Made by a program: the position numbers and the translations under genes. Of a DNA stretch of 64,000 bases, positions 1 through 10,880 are shown one piece after another. How positions within the stretch are numbered: position 1 is the stretch's first letter; each line of letters begins with the position of its first letter. Source of the stretch: Maea johnstoni (taxonomy: Eukaryota > Annelida > Polychaeta > Spionida > Magelonidae); assembly GCA_963942565.1 (NCBI GenBank), contig OZ012700.1, forward strand, positions 24,344,079 to 24,408,078, read 5' to 3'. Under the pieces are notes generated by a model. It made no database searches. It was not told the origin of the DNA and saw nothing but the letters and a program-made list of their open reading frames with translations.

Positions 1-99
1 AATAGATTTTTTTTTCTGCCGTTCACACTTGCACCATCGTACATGTACAGCATTGATTGACCGTAAATTAATGGCATACAAATTATTACGATTTCAAAC

Positions 100-860
100 T
101 CGCAAAACTTACATTTCGCAACCGATTTTAACGAGAATTCAATGGCCAGTAGAATGAATTCTGGCGGTTCTAACGATTTAAACCGGATTAAAATTGACCC
201 ACGGACAGGCGAGAAATTAAGTTTTAACGTGGGTATGGTAGCATGGCCAGGAAGCGAGCGAAGCTTTGGATTATATCATCATTTTTTTTAAACTTCTGAC
301 CAAAATACAGCATTGAAATTAATGGCATACAGTAGAATGAATTCTGGCGGTTCTATCGATCTAAACCGCATTAAAATTGACCCACGGACAGGCGAGAAAT
401 TCAGTTTTAACTTGGATATAGTAGTGGCCACGGCTTGGTATGGCCAGGAAGCGACTGAGCCGAGAATTGAGCCACGGACGGGCGAGAAATTCAGTTTTAA
501 CGTGGATATACATGTAGTAGCGGCCACTTTCATTCATATTTCGCAACTGATTTTGACGAGAATTCAATGGCCAGTAAAATGAATTCTGGCGGTTCTATCG
601 ATCTAAACCGCAATGGTCAGTAGAATGAATTCAGGCGGTTCTAAACTGCATTATAATTGAATTGCATTCATATTTCGCAACTGATTTTGACGAGAATTCA
701 ATGGCCAGTACAATGAATTCTGGCGGTTCTATCGATCTAAACCGCAATGGTCAGTAGAATGAATTCAGGCGGTTCCAAACTGCATTAGAATTGAGCCACG
801 GACGGGCGAGAAATTAAGTTTTAACGTGGATATACATGTAGAAGCGGCCACTTTCATTCA
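100..860. repeat. Complex repeat array built from three modules
   Basis: Three short modules recur in mixed order: one with GAATTCTGGCGGTTCT (near 155, 338, 580, 623, 715, 758), one with GGCGAGAAATT and a following TTTTAACGTGG (near 207, 387, 482, 805), and one with CGCAACTGATTTTGACGAG (near 117, 538, 680). Open frames across it simply reflect the repetition; no domain is recognisable. It may be satellite-like DNA or the subterminal part of a larger element. Confidence 0.75.
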
Positions 861-876
861 CGCACGTGCATTCATG

Positions 877-1175
877 CATTTCATCCAATGGGATGAAATG
901 TAAGTGTTTGGTATTGTTGTACTGCACATTACGTCATTGTCGACCAATGAAATCGGTCGTTACTTAACGCCTAAAGAAATCCTCCAGAAAGGAAGTCGTC
1001 CGCACGTTGGACGATATTGTTGTCCCGCACGTGGGACGGTGACAACTTTCTCGGTCCGTGTATGTATTTCTTATAGTGATAGTGACGTCATATACACTCA
1101 TATACACACACGCGCAATTGAGGGATTGCGAGGCTTCGCGAAAGGCCTACGGCCTTTCGAGCTTCGCTCGCTATT
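877..1175. other. Two perfect-stem hairpins in otherwise unassigned DNA
   Basis: A 10-bp perfect stem CATTTCATCC/GGATGAAATG with a 4-nt loop lies at 877-900. A second hairpin at 1128-1171 has the inner stem CGAAAGGCC/GGCCTTTCG around a 3-nt loop and an imperfect outer stem. Both sit just after the repeat array and may belong to the same element. No gene is seen here. Confidence 0.5.
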
Positions 1176-1199
1176 AGTGGCAATAAAATGTGAGGAAGA

Positions 1200-3160
1200 C
1201 CAGGAATAATTTAGTAAGTGTATGTATGAGGGAACATTTACAATGTAGGAATAATAGGATGGTCTTCAAAAAATCAAAGTCAATTAGATATTGTAATAAA
1301 TGTTTGTAATGTCTTCTTGTCCTAGCCCTAGGCTAATCATTTTTCTTAATTCTTTTTTTTGCCTAAAAAAGGTTTTGGAAGCCTAAAAAAAGATTTAATG
1401 CTTTATATATTTCAAAATGAAAATTATGCCAACTCAAAAATGAGTATCCAATGTTTCAGTTCAGAAAATGTAAGATCTTTCCATTTTCCAGTTGCTGATC
1501 AGGATGACTACCCTTGGATGCATCTAAGATCAGCCACGGTAACTAACACTGGGCAAAAAATAAAGATCAGAAAGGCATTTAGTAATGAAATTATAGACTA
1601 GCAGCAAGTCCAGATTTTTCCATAAAGCACTTAGATGGGGATGTGACTGCAAAACATTCCTATTTTATATAATTTGGCAAACAACTTCATGATTCAATAA
1701 CATTCTACCAAATTGAAGTTACCAGCAATAACTAATGACCTACCAAGAATAATCATTATTTTTTTTAACAAATTCACAATGCCAACTCTAGATCTCATCA
1801 GATTTTCTTGATATCTTTGACACTGAAGAAACAAAAGTTCAATTTAAATATTCTTCACACTTGCACATAATCCTAAAGCAATAAAATCCTGTTATTTTCT
1901 TTAAAAACCTGCACCACATGCACTGATCATCAAATATCCTCAAATGACCATCCAATGGATAAGAATCCTGATATGTTTGGAGGGACATAGCTGTACAAAT
2001 TAACATCTTTTTATCCATGTACTGATATCCTAGAGCTTGTGAATAAGTGCCCTCTTAGAATGCAAAATTACTATAAGAGCTATGGTGAAGGGCAGGACTC
2101 ATGGCAGGGGTCACTGATCTGGCATCAGCATGGTGTCACAAGGAAACAAGGACCAATCAGGGGTCTGGTATCATTTACATTACTGAGAAACCTGATCGCC
2201 AGCATGCGCAGTGCACAAATTTTGGGGTTTTAATTGACACTGGTTGAGGCTAGCTTGTTCAGGGTGACCGGCTGGTTTTATATCCACTTGTAACTTGTTT
2301 TCATTTATCTAAGGTTGCAGAGAAAACAGGAAGACCAAGGGCTCTTCCAGCACTATACTTAACCCTATACAATGCCACACTTCTGTATAATGGTTGGGGC
2401 AATCCACTTGAAAGGGTGTAGCAGAGACCCAAACATGAGGTTACGCACTTGAGAGTCGAGCATCTAACCAGTTAGCACAGATGTTGTGTTGAGGAGAATA
2501 AAAATCCTGAATTCACAGAATAAGTAATATCTATTAACTACTGTTTCCAGTATGAGTACTTTTGTTTAACAATTAAAACCGCAGTATATATTATCAGCTT
2601 TTTATCCTTGTAAGGAGTCTGTGAGCAAGTGCCCTCTGGCATTAGGCTCTGTAACTTGCATCTTGCTGACAATATGAAAAAGTTATGAAATAGACAACAA
2701 CAAAAAATACATTCGGCTTTACACTTGTTGAGGTAAACTTTATTGTCATACTCACGCAAATTTATACACGTGTCACCAGATTAAAATAGAAGGCGATAAA
2801 ATCACAAATTCAGTCGCTATTCGTGGTGTGATTAATATGAAATGAAATCACGTTGCCTTGGAGGCATGTACACAATGTCATCGCCAAAACATTCGAATCT
2901 AAGGCCAAAATTGAAGGAGGTACCCTTCGAAATCATTAAAAGCAAAAGAGGTTCCAGTTATCAAATGATCTTAAATTTTCAAATAAAATGGTCAAATGCT
3001 TATAAACGGCTACATGGCTGCGCACCACGTTGTGAACTTTAAGGTACGAGTTTTCCCCATTACCTCTGTACTGAGCGGCCATGTTGGATTTCTGTATCTA
3101 GCGCATGCGCAGAGTAATCTACACCCTGCTTTTTCCGGCAGTCTGACACCGTCCCTGAAT
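1200..3160. other. No gene recognised; AT-rich intergenic DNA
   Basis: Frames are short and lack recognisable domains. Two stretches (near 2010-2065 and 2600-2650) share a loosely similar segment around AAGTGCCCTCT, suggesting an old dispersed repeat. Nothing else is supportable. Confidence 0.6.
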
Positions 3161-3171
3161 CCTGACGCAAA

Positions 3172-3500
3172 TGTTTTGTTTATAGTTGTTTATAGTGCTG
3201 CCACCTTTTGGTGTCTATAGCTGTTAGTTGCAGAACTGGTTTGGTAAGACCTGGCAGAGCTTCCCAGGTTCTATATATAGGACTGAACAGCCCACTCACT
3301 CCCACTCTCTCTCCCTCATGGGTGTGTTGTGCTAGCTTCTACTTGTTCACTAGTTTTGTAGATTTCTTGTGTATTAAACCGTACCCAAGTGTTTCACCTG
3401 TAGTACTGGACTTGGAGTTATTTACTGAAACAGACTGGTTCCGTGACCCTCTTCACTTTACTAGCGAAACCGCACTATCTTCAATTTGATGTTGACAGGT
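3172..3500 (+). mobile_element. LTR-retrotransposon fossil (long terminal repeat plus start of interior)
   Basis: The segment runs from TG to CA, has a TATA box (CTATATATAGG near 3271) followed by a plausible transcription start, then an ATTAAA-type signal near 3373. The bases after the CA end resemble the primer-binding region of Gypsy-group elements. It looks broken and incomplete: the interior is absent and the 3' end of the neighbouring LINE follows directly. Family assignment is tentative. Confidence 0.35.
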
Positions 3501-3529
3501 CTGAATGAACGTTTTTCTCAAGATTCCCT

Positions 3530-6500
3530 TGATCATCATCATCATATATCGCCTCACTCTCTTTAGAGTATTATGGCGAGCGCATACTAAAAGGGTTAAT
3601 TTTGTTAATCCGCATAAAATATAGGATAGAGAGACAGAAAAGGTAATAGAGAAGATTTAGGATGTAAGTAATGTGTTAATTGTTAAAATAGGCGTGTGAC
3701 TGCCTAGTAAGGTTTCTCCACTTCCAGGGAGAGACCACGGAGCCCAGTCTTGAACTGCTCTAGTGATGTTGCCCCTGTGAGGTCTGCTGGTAGTGTATTC
3801 CATGCCCTGATAGTGGCAGGAAAATAGCTATGTTTATAATAGTCTGTGGCGGATACAAGTTGGGTGAAACCTCCCCTCGTTCTGCTTCTCGTGCTGTAGC
3901 GCCCTGTAGAAAACTGATCAGAAGGGACACAAACTAGCCCATTGGTGATCTTGTAGCACATTATCACCCGGGCCTTTAGTCGCCGTTGGGCCAATTCTTC
4001 CCACTGTAACTGGCTTAGCATCGCAGTGACACTTTGCTGGCCATACAGATGACACACAAAACGGGCTGCTCGACGCTGGACCATTTCCAGGGTGCGGATG
4101 TGATTCTGTTGGTATGGCGACCAGACTGCGGCACAATATTCAAGTTGGGGCCTAACCAACGTCTGGAAAGCCATGGCTTTGGTGGTTTTAGTGGCTTCCT
4201 TTAGGTTCCTCTTGATGAATCCTAGGGACCTGTTGGCTTTTGCTCCCACTTTCTTTATCTGGGCATTCCAGGAGAGGTCCGCAGCAATATCCACACCTAG
4301 GTAGGTTGCCGTCGACACAGACTCTAGGTTAACACCCTTCAATGAATAAGTGCTCTTTATCACAGATGTTCTCCTGGTGATATGCATAGTGTTGCATTTT
4401 GAGGGGTTGAACGACATGCCCCAGGTGACCTCCCACTCGTGCAGGCTGTCCAGATCTGCTTGGAGGATTGCACAGTCTTCGACGCCGGCAATTTCTCTAT
4501 AAACGATGCTGTCGTCGGCAAACAGTCGACACTGGGAGGAGATCACTTCTGGCATGTCATTTATGAAGGCTAGGAAGAGAATCGGTCCAAGTACGGAGCC
4601 CTGGGGGACCCCAGAGGTGACTGGGGCCTCCGATGATATAGCGTCGTCCACTGCCACTCGCTGAGTTCTGTTGTGTAAAAAGGAGGAAATCCATCGTAGA
4701 GTGGTACCTCTGATGCCATAGAACTGCAGCTTGTGTAGCAGCTTCCTGTGCGGGACGACATCAAAAGCTTTGCTGAAGTCCAGCACGGCGACGTCTACTT
4801 GGTTGCCCCCCGACACCGATTTGAATAACTCGTCCATAAATGACAGAAGCTGAGTTTCGCATGAGCGTTTAGGCCTAAAACCATGCTGGCTGTCAGTTAG
4901 AATCCCATTTTCCTCAAAGTGTTCCAACACAGACTTCGACACGATGTGTTCGCATAATTTGCAACATACGGCTGTTAGCGACACAGGGCGGTAGTTTGCT
5001 GCTTGGTGACGGTCCCCTTTTTTGAAGATGGGACTCACAAGCGCCGTCCTCCACTGATAGGGAACTTGGCCCTCGCTGATTGAAGTTTGGAAAATCTGGG
5101 CCAGTGGCGCCGCCAGGTGAGTTGCAAGGTTTTTCAGTAACTGTGGTGATATTCTGTCGGGCCCGCTCGCTTTATTTGGGTTCAGCCCCAGCAGTAACTT
5201 TTCCACGCCCTTGACTGTCACATGAATGTCAGGTGCTGCGTTGTGGGGGCTTGGCCCCATCTGTGGGAGTTCTGCTACTGGGTCTTCGTTTGTGAATACC
5301 GAGCAGTACTGCTTGTTCAGTACACCTGCCTTGCCTTTCGCGTCGGAGATGAGAGTTCCTTCCGATTTCAAGGGAGCTATTCCGCACGAATCCTCCCTCC
5401 TGGATTTGATGTATGACCAGAAGCGCTTGCAGATACTTTGCCTTTCGGTGGGGTCCTGGGTATTAACATCCCCTAAACCGAAGATAGAGTCGGTATATTG
5501 TTTATAGGCAGATCGCTCAGCCTTCTGGGCTTGATGGCGCAAGTCGAGGAAAGAGTTCTTATGTTTCTCAGACTTGGTGGCCCGTGCCTTTCTGTGTAAG
5601 CGATCTCTTTTATTGAAGAGAGCTTTAAGTTCTGATGTCACCCACGGTTTCTGCTTCTGTGGTTTAGCCGGACAACTTGGTACGTGTTTCTCCACAAGGC
5701 TTTTTAGAAAGTTTTCTAAACTGTCCCACATTGACTGGGTATTTCCTTCAGGAACAGTATAATTTTGGCACTCATCTGCCATGCTGTCCCAGTCTGCTTT
5801 GTGGTACAGGTAACGCTTTCCTGGTGAACGTTTTGGGATATTGGCCCGTGTATTGACATCCACAAAGACGATCTCGTGATCAGCTTCGGCCAATGGAGGG
5901 ATACAACCAGATCTATTTACTAGAGAAGGCGTCGTAGTAAAGAATAGGTCTAACAGGTTGTTGCCCCTAGTTGCACCATCAATCACCTGTGTTAGAGAGT
6001 GATCATTGGCACACTCGATCAGTTGATCCTCTAAGCTGTTATTTGTGGTTGAACACATGTTTTGCCAGTCCACCTTTGGTAGGTTGAAATCCCCGCCTAT
6101 CCATAAGTTCCCATCCCGATTTGGGTTTATAGTGTCCAGAGCATTTGTGAAGCCCTGCATGTACTTCTCGTCAGCCCAAGGGGGGCGATAGAAGCAACCA
6201 ATACATACATCCTGCTGATCTTTCAGCTCAAGCTTAGCGAAGACAAGTTCACAGTCTGTATCCAGCCCGACTGCTGTACTGGTATATTCATTTTTCACCA
6301 GGATGAAAACACCACCGCCGGATTTCTTTATACCCGATTGTCTGTCTCTGCGGTGTACAGTATAGCCAGGTGGGAAAATTTCACTGTTGTTTATTTCTGG
6401 TTTGAGCCAGGATTCGGTGCCTAGCACAATGTCTGGTTCTGTGACATCCAAAAAAGTTCCAAGTTCCATAACCTTGTTTTGGATTGACTGGAAGTTAATA

Positions 6501-7200
6501 ACCGCGATCTTGAAGTTATCAGTCAGCTTGTTCCGTTTTGGTTGGTAAATCAAAGGTTTTGGCGAGGAAGCGTTTATCGGTGAACCTATGGGATCAGAGC
6601 ACGATGACATATCCTCTCGATGGGGTGGAGTAACTATGTCGGAGTACCTCATAGAACTGAACGATGGTGTGGAGAAGGATGCTGGGACTGGCATGTCCGA
6701 GTCAATACTAAGGTGTCTGGAGTTCAACAGACTCATAGAATTAGCCAGCACTGAATAATAGTTGTCACTTGAATCCGCGATGGGAGCATTATACAGCACT
6801 CCAGAGTAATTTGGCATGTCACATGTTGGACATATCCACATCACATCAGGCTTTTTCAGATGTTCAAACAGAGTAGTTGTCATCCCCAGGCAGTCCTTGT
6901 GTGACCAGATGTCACAGCTGTCACAACAAACAGACCAACCACTTGTGAAAGTTACTGGCTGAGTGCAAACTCCACATGGATAGATGGTAGGGTTGTCAGG
7001 TCCTGGGTTGGTTTCAATGTCCCACGATGCCTCGAATAGTACCAAGGACAAATACAGTAGTGTTGTTGAACTGTAACTCTTACTTGGTGAGGCTTTGCCT
7101 CTGGTCATGGCCAGGGAAATAGCCCCTACTAGGCATGGCCTCACAGTGGGTGTTGACGTCCTGGATGACAAGAGACTTAAGGTAGGCATAGTATTGTAAG
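3530..7200 (-). mobile_element. CR1/L2-group non-LTR retrotransposon (LINE)
   Basis: On the minus strand, the large reading frame is followed by about 170 bp of 3' UTR ending in an ATG/ATC trinucleotide run (GATCATCATCATCATAT on + at 3531), a tail type seen in CR1/L2 relatives. The 5' end is not defined; no clear target duplication was found, so the 5' UTR may be truncated. The intact coding frame suggests recent insertion. Confidence 0.85.
3704..7189 (-). CDS. LINE polyprotein: 2A peptide, PHD finger, AP endonuclease, reverse transcriptase
   Basis: A single uninterrupted 1161-residue frame. Residues 43-56 form a hydrophobic run leading into DIETNPGP (57-64), the canonical 2A motif; ribosome skipping would occur between Gly63 and Pro64. 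Residues 72-123 show a Cys4-His-Cys3 PHD pattern (C72, C75, C89, C92, H97, C100, C120, C123). The apurinic-like endonuclease spans about 226-445 with Asn232, Glu259, GDFN (366-369) and Asp437-His438. The reverse transcriptase spans about 660-930 with LDFSKAFD (803-810), SGVPQGSVLGP (859-869) and the catalytic FADD (890-893). The C-terminal region has the usual CR1-type thumb. All key catalytic residues are present, so it looks competent. In related sea urchin and amphioxus elements the N-terminal 2A is known to act as a skipping site or a signal sequence; which applies here is not visible. The first Met of the open frame is used as start. Confidence 0.93.
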   Translation of the reverse strand: MPTLSLLSSRTSTPTVRPCLVGAISLAMTRGKASPSKSYSSTTLLYLSLVLFEASWDIETNPGPDNPTIYPCGVCTQPVTFTSGWSVCCDSCDIWSHKDCLGMTTTLFEHLKKPDVMWICPTCDMPNYSGVLYNAPIADSSDNYYSVLANSMSLLNSRHLSIDSDMPVPASFSTPSFSSMRYSDIVTPPHREDMSSCSDPIGSPINASSPKPLIYQPKRNKLTDNFKIAVINFQSIQNKVMELGTFLDVTEPDIVLGTESWLKPEINNSEIFPPGYTVHRRDRQSGIKKSGGGVFILVKNEYTSTAVGLDTDCELVFAKLELKDQQDVCIGCFYRPPWADEKYMQGFTNALDTINPNRDGNLWIGGDFNLPKVDWQNMCSTTNNSLEDQLIECANDHSLTQVIDGATRGNNLLDLFFTTTPSLVNRSGCIPPLAEADHEIVFVDVNTRANIPKRSPGKRYLYHKADWDSMADECQNYTVPEGNTQSMWDSLENFLKSLVEKHVPSCPAKPQKQKPWVTSELKALFNKRDRLHRKARATKSEKHKNSFLDLRHQAQKAERSAYKQYTDSIFGLGDVNTQDPTERQSICKRFWSYIKSRREDSCGIAPLKSEGTLISDAKGKAGVLNKQYCSVFTNEDPVAELPQMGPSPHNAAPDIHVTVKGVEKLLLGLNPNKASGPDRISPQLLKNLATHLAAPLAQIFQTSISEGQVPYQWRTALVSPIFKKGDRHQAANYRPVSLTAVCCKLCEHIVSKSVLEHFEENGILTDSQHGFRPKRSCETQLLSFMDELFKSVSGGNQVDVAVLDFSKAFDVVPHRKLLHKLQFYGIRGTTLRWISSFLHNRTQRVAVDDAISSEAPVTSGVPQGSVLGPILFLAFINDMPEVISSQCRLFADDSIVYREIAGVEDCAILQADLDSLHEWEVTWGMSFNPSKCNTMHITRRTSVIKSTYSLKGVNLESVSTATYLGVDIAADLSWNAQIKKVGAKANRSLGFIKRNLKEATKTTKAMAFQTLVRPQLEYCAAVWSPYQQNHIRTLEMVQRRAARFVCHLYGQQSVTAMLSQLQWEELAQRRLKARVIMCYKITNGLVCVPSDQFSTGRYSTRSRTRGGFTQLVSATDYYKHSYFPATIRAWNTLPADLTGATSLEQFKTGLRGLSLEVEKPY

Positions 7201-7540
7201 TACTTTATGTACTGTAATCTGGTTAACATAACAAAAGATTTCTTTCTGATTTGTCTGTTTTTACACTTTGTCAGTAGTTGACAACCTAAACTTGACATTG
7301 GAACGTGCATAAATGTGGAGGACGAAATCCATGTCCTACGTACTCCATTGAAGCTCAGTACCAGAAGTCCAAAACTCTAGAACCCCTTTTTTATTTGACT
7401 GATTTATGATATTGTAAAGCGGGGCTAGGTTTTAGTGTCATCTCCTAATTTTATGAGGCATGCCTTCGAGGGAGAGTGAAGCTGACAGCTAGTGCATGGG
7501 AATTTACCAACAAAAAATGCATGTGAATCATTTCTTGTTT
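7201..7540. other. No gene recognised
   Basis: Short unassigned stretch between the LINE and an inverted-repeat element. It may include the LINE 5' UTR, whose border cannot be fixed. Confidence 0.5.
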
Positions 7541-8195
7541 GGTGTCAGGCGAAAACGCCCAATATGCGACACCCCAAATCGAAAAAGCCAAGTGCTGCCG
7601 TGAGCGGCGGCTTGCTGTGAAGTGAAGTGCTCTTTCCGTCGGTGGCATTGACAGTTGTTGTTGTCAATTTAATTTCAGTTCTAATAATTACTGTCTCCAT
7701 ATAATTCATGGGTACATAATTCATGTATATTGTCATTGACAGTTGTTGAAGCTGTTGTTATTGACAGTCTGTCAACTGTCAGTGCCAGCAGCAATTTAAA
7801 TATATATCTACGTGTGTGCTGTTCCTCGTGTGTCCGCTTGTCGTTGATGGGTGAAGCCATATATTTATTTATAATGGTGAAATAACTCATTTGCGAACTT
7901 TATTCCAATGTTTAAAAGTGACATAGCGTGTGCCGACACACGAGTGAAATGAATCCACGGCGGCCAGATCCACGGCAACTCTCATGTGTAGTGTGTTATG
8001 GTGAGAGTATAAACCTGCCAAGAAAAAATGGACACCACTAACTACACTACGACTAACTCGACTATGAATGTAAATAACTAAGAAAACGAGAAAGGAAAAG
8101 AAGAGAAAGGAGGAAGAAAAGAAGAAGAAATACACTGTTGTGAAAAATAAGAAAAATCGGGCGTTTTCGCATATCGGGCGTTTTCGCCTGTATTC
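7541..8195. mobile_element. Non-autonomous DNA transposon with GGCGAAAACGCCC inverted ends
   Basis: CAGGCGAAAACGCCC near 7546 is matched in reverse complement at 8176-8190, with a further similar GCGAAAACGCCC stretch beside the right end. The direct repeat TCTTGTTT (7533-7540 and 8196-8203) is a candidate 8-bp target duplication, which would suit a hAT or P type. The interior has no coding capacity. Confidence 0.65.
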
Positions 8196-8203
8196 TCTTG
8201 TTT

Positions 8204-8900
8204 CATCCAATTACAGCGGTTTTGTTATATAGCGAAATCGCAAAGCAATACAATCGGTCGTTATTTAAACTACATCCAAAAATGGAAATGGTCCAAGTGC
8301 ATTACAGAAAATGTGCACATAGAGCACCGTCGCGGCCACCCCACTTGTGGAGTGGCGCCGGCGATGCCACACTGTGCTGCCGCTGTGCATCCTGCCGTTC
8401 GCTCTCCCCAGACAACGCTATCTATGTGGCAGATAATGGCCGTGCAGGTCCTTATCTTTATGGGTCACATGCAGTCAGCTGTGGCAGTGTAGGAGGGGTG
8501 TTAACACAAGAAGAGACAGTCTTACAGATTTCCACTTGCAGTGGAAAATTAAGTGTAAAAGCAGTTTTATTGGAAATAACTTCAAAAAAGTGGTATATTT
8601 AGGTAAGGAAGTATATGATACAACGACTTGCAGCTTAGTATAGGAGTTTAAGCGTGCTCTTGAGGGTTGAAAGTAGTAATTAGTGACTTTAAAAAGTTCT
8701 ATGTGACCATTTCCTGTCATATGGCACGTGGCATCATCAAAACTTAAAGGGTCCCTGTATGAATTTCTAGGTGAATTTTTTAGCAATAACAGTTTTGTAG
8801 TTCTTATTTTTGGCATAATCAATTACGCTTATAATGATAGTCATAAGTAGCAAAACCATTGATAAATCCTTTTTACCTTTTATCCTCTCACAACTGGGTT
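8204..8900. other. No gene recognised; locally GC-rich stretch
   Basis: The 8320-8500 part is more GC-rich than its surroundings and a donor-like AG|GTAAGG occurs at about 8600. It could be an untranslated first exon or promoter of the downstream CCDC127-like gene, but nothing proves this. Confidence 0.3.
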
Positions 8901-9590
8901 TTAGTCAGGATTTTGAAATTGGGTGCCCAATACTGGCAGTTGTAAAATCTTTGGCCGTCCTTTTTTTCAAGTGAGACCACAATATGAATATACTCAGGTT
9001 ACAACCACAATTATGTATTTACTTATACAATGTCAAAGGTATTATGTTGAGGTGAAAAGTATTCAATTAAATGCTAGAAATTAAAATTTTAAGAAATTAC
9101 TTCCAAAAATATCTAGGTGTCCTGAAGAGTGATTTTTGAGGGTGTGGGTAGGAGTGTGATCGCTACCAGCTGGTATCGCCGATTCCTTGGAAAAGATCGC
9201 TATGAAATCTCATGGCGATCATTCCGATTCCGAAATCCGAAAAAATGTTGTTGCTAATTGACACTTACTATGTCATCTTATTGCAATGCAATAAGATAAC
9301 AAAGTAACGAGACAACGCCAGTCAGTAGCTCAGTGCACAAGTTCATCTAATCTACTTCCTAAAAAAGAAATTATAGCTTGGGAATGTTAAAACAGTGAAG
9401 CATCTGATACAGTTTTTCACCTAAATGCTATGATTCTTCCCCCTGTATATGTCGGTAGGAATCGGAATTGGAAGGAATCAGAATTGTTTTTTTTTACCGA
9501 TTCTGATTCCAAATCTTGGATACTGATCACACTCCTAGGTGTGGGTGTCCAAATGATGCACAGATCCCTTCTGGCTAAGACTATGTCTCA
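8901..9590. mobile_element. MITE with TTAGCCAG-type ends, interrupted by a nested hAT
   Basis: The left end reads TTAGTCAGGATTTTGAAATT and the right end CTTCTGGCTAAGACTATG. Related copies occur at 23636-23946 and 44775-45085 (ends TAGCCAGCAGGGC and ATCCTGGCTAAGACACTG), with fragments near 25375, 46855 and 62485. Without the nested insert it is about 300 bp. Confidence 0.7.
9149..9537. mobile_element. hAT-like non-autonomous element with 8-bp target duplication
   Basis: The ends are TAGGAGTGTGATC and its exact reverse complement GATCACACTCCTA. The flanks are the perfect 8-bp repeat GGTGTGGG (9141-9148 and 9538-9545). This matches the hAT superfamily signature. The 389-bp interior is non-coding and rich in GATTCCGATT-like words. 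It interrupts an older MITE. Confidence 0.88.
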
Positions 9591-9592
9591 CA

Positions 9593-10880
9593 ATGATAGT
9601 TGTTATTTCCATTGTAGGTGAGGTCCCTATAGTAATACTATGGGGAACATCCTGGGAGGGCAGCCACAGGGTCTGCCTCTGAACATACCTGTGGATCAGA
9701 ACGCTCTCTGAACAATAGTTGTTATTTCCATTGTAGGTGAGGTCCCTATAGTAATACTATGGGGAACATCCTGGGAGGGCAGCCTCAGGGTCTGCCTCTG
9801 AACATACCCAGGGCACGACGTTAACTTTTGCAGCGACTTACCCCGTAGGGCAAGCGAGATTCAATTTTCACTTGCCCTACTCCCACTTTCACTTGCCCTT
9901 TAAAAAAATATGTTTTATAATATTTCATTTAAAACCAAGTAGAACATGGTTCTAGCATGTGAAAGCATATTTTCTAGGACAAGCTCGGATGGCAGACCAC
10001 ACATTCTCAAAAGTAAACCTGAAATATACAAAGTGTACTTTCCCAGTGGGGCAAGCAAGATGCAGTTTTCACTTGCCCCACAGCTATAATTTACAAATTC
10101 TACTTGCCCGGGGCAATGGGGCAATCACCAATGTCGAGCCCTGATACCCCTTGGATCAGAACGATCTCAACAGAACGCTCTCTGAACAATAGTTGTTATT
10201 TCCATTGTAGGTGAGGTTCCTATAGTAATACTATGGGGAACATCCTGGGAGGACAGCCTCAGGGTCTGCCTCTGAACATACCTGTGGATCAGAATGATCT
10301 CAACAGAACGCTCTCTGAATAATAGGTGTTATTTCCATTGTAGGTGAGGTTTCTATAGTAATACTATGGGGAACATCCTGGGAGGGCAGCCTCAGGGTCT
10401 GCCTCTGAACATACCTGTGGATCAGAACGCTCTCTGAACAATAGTTGTTATTTCCATTGTAGGTGAGGTTCCTATAGTAATACTATGGGGAACATCCTGG
10501 GAGGGCAGCCTCAGCGTCTGCCTCTGAACATACCTGTGGATCAAAACGATCTCTGAACAATTCGTTGTTATTTCCATTGTAGGTGAGGTTCCTATAGTAA
10601 TACTATGGGGAACATCCTGGGAGGGCAGCCTCAGGGTCTGCCTCTGAACATACCTGTGGATCAGAACGATCTCTGAACTATAGTTGTTATTTCCATTGTA
10701 GCTGAGGTTCCTATAGTAATACTATGGGGAACATCCTGGGAGGGCAGCCTCAGGGTCTGCCTCTGAACATACCTGTGGATCAGAACGCTCTCTGAACAAT
10801 AGTTGTTATTTCCATTGTAGGTGAGGTTCCTATAGTAATACTATGGGGAACATCCTAGGAGGGCAGCCTCTGCCTCTGAA
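9593..10880 (+). repeat. Tandem array copying the 5' edge of a coding exon (8 units, about 119 bp)
   Basis: Each unit holds the end of an intron (TTATTTCCATTGTAG), the exon start GTGAGGT, the start codon and about 20 following codons of the CCDC127-like first coding exon. Units begin near 9600, 9718, 10193, 10326, 10444, 10564, 10683 and 10802; spacing is 117-133 bp apart from the second, which is split by a MITE. Only the last unit runs on into the full exon and its donor. Typical copies read MGNILGGQPQGLPLNIPVDQ followed by a few residues and a stop. This is the exon-intron-border type of minisatellite known from amphioxus ('mirage'). Confidence 0.9.
9809..10143. mobile_element. hAT-like MITE (5-bp duplication) inside the exon-edge array
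   Basis: Ends CAGGGCACGACGTTAAC and (reverse complement) CAGGGCTCGACATTGG form imperfect inverted repeats; the flanking repeat is ATACC (9804-9808, 10144-10148). It is almost the same as the copy at 18482-18794 in opposite orientation. 5-bp duplications with CAGGG ends point to a hAT subgroup, by inference. Confidence 0.82.

Noticed and set aside
313-582. Open frame with repeated RTGEKFSFN motifs
   Set aside because: It follows a short repeat module on both strands; no domain, splice context or continuing frame.
4570-5762. Several frames on both strands inside the LINE
   Set aside because: Shadows of the long LINE coding frame.
9593-10880. Regular repeats resembling a CRISPR array
   Set aside because: Eukaryotic context; units carry splice sites and coding sequence and there are no unique spacers.
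9593-10880. Upstream units as genuine alternative coding exons
   Set aside because: Each copy meets a stop after about 23-28 codons and lacks the downstream half with the donor.
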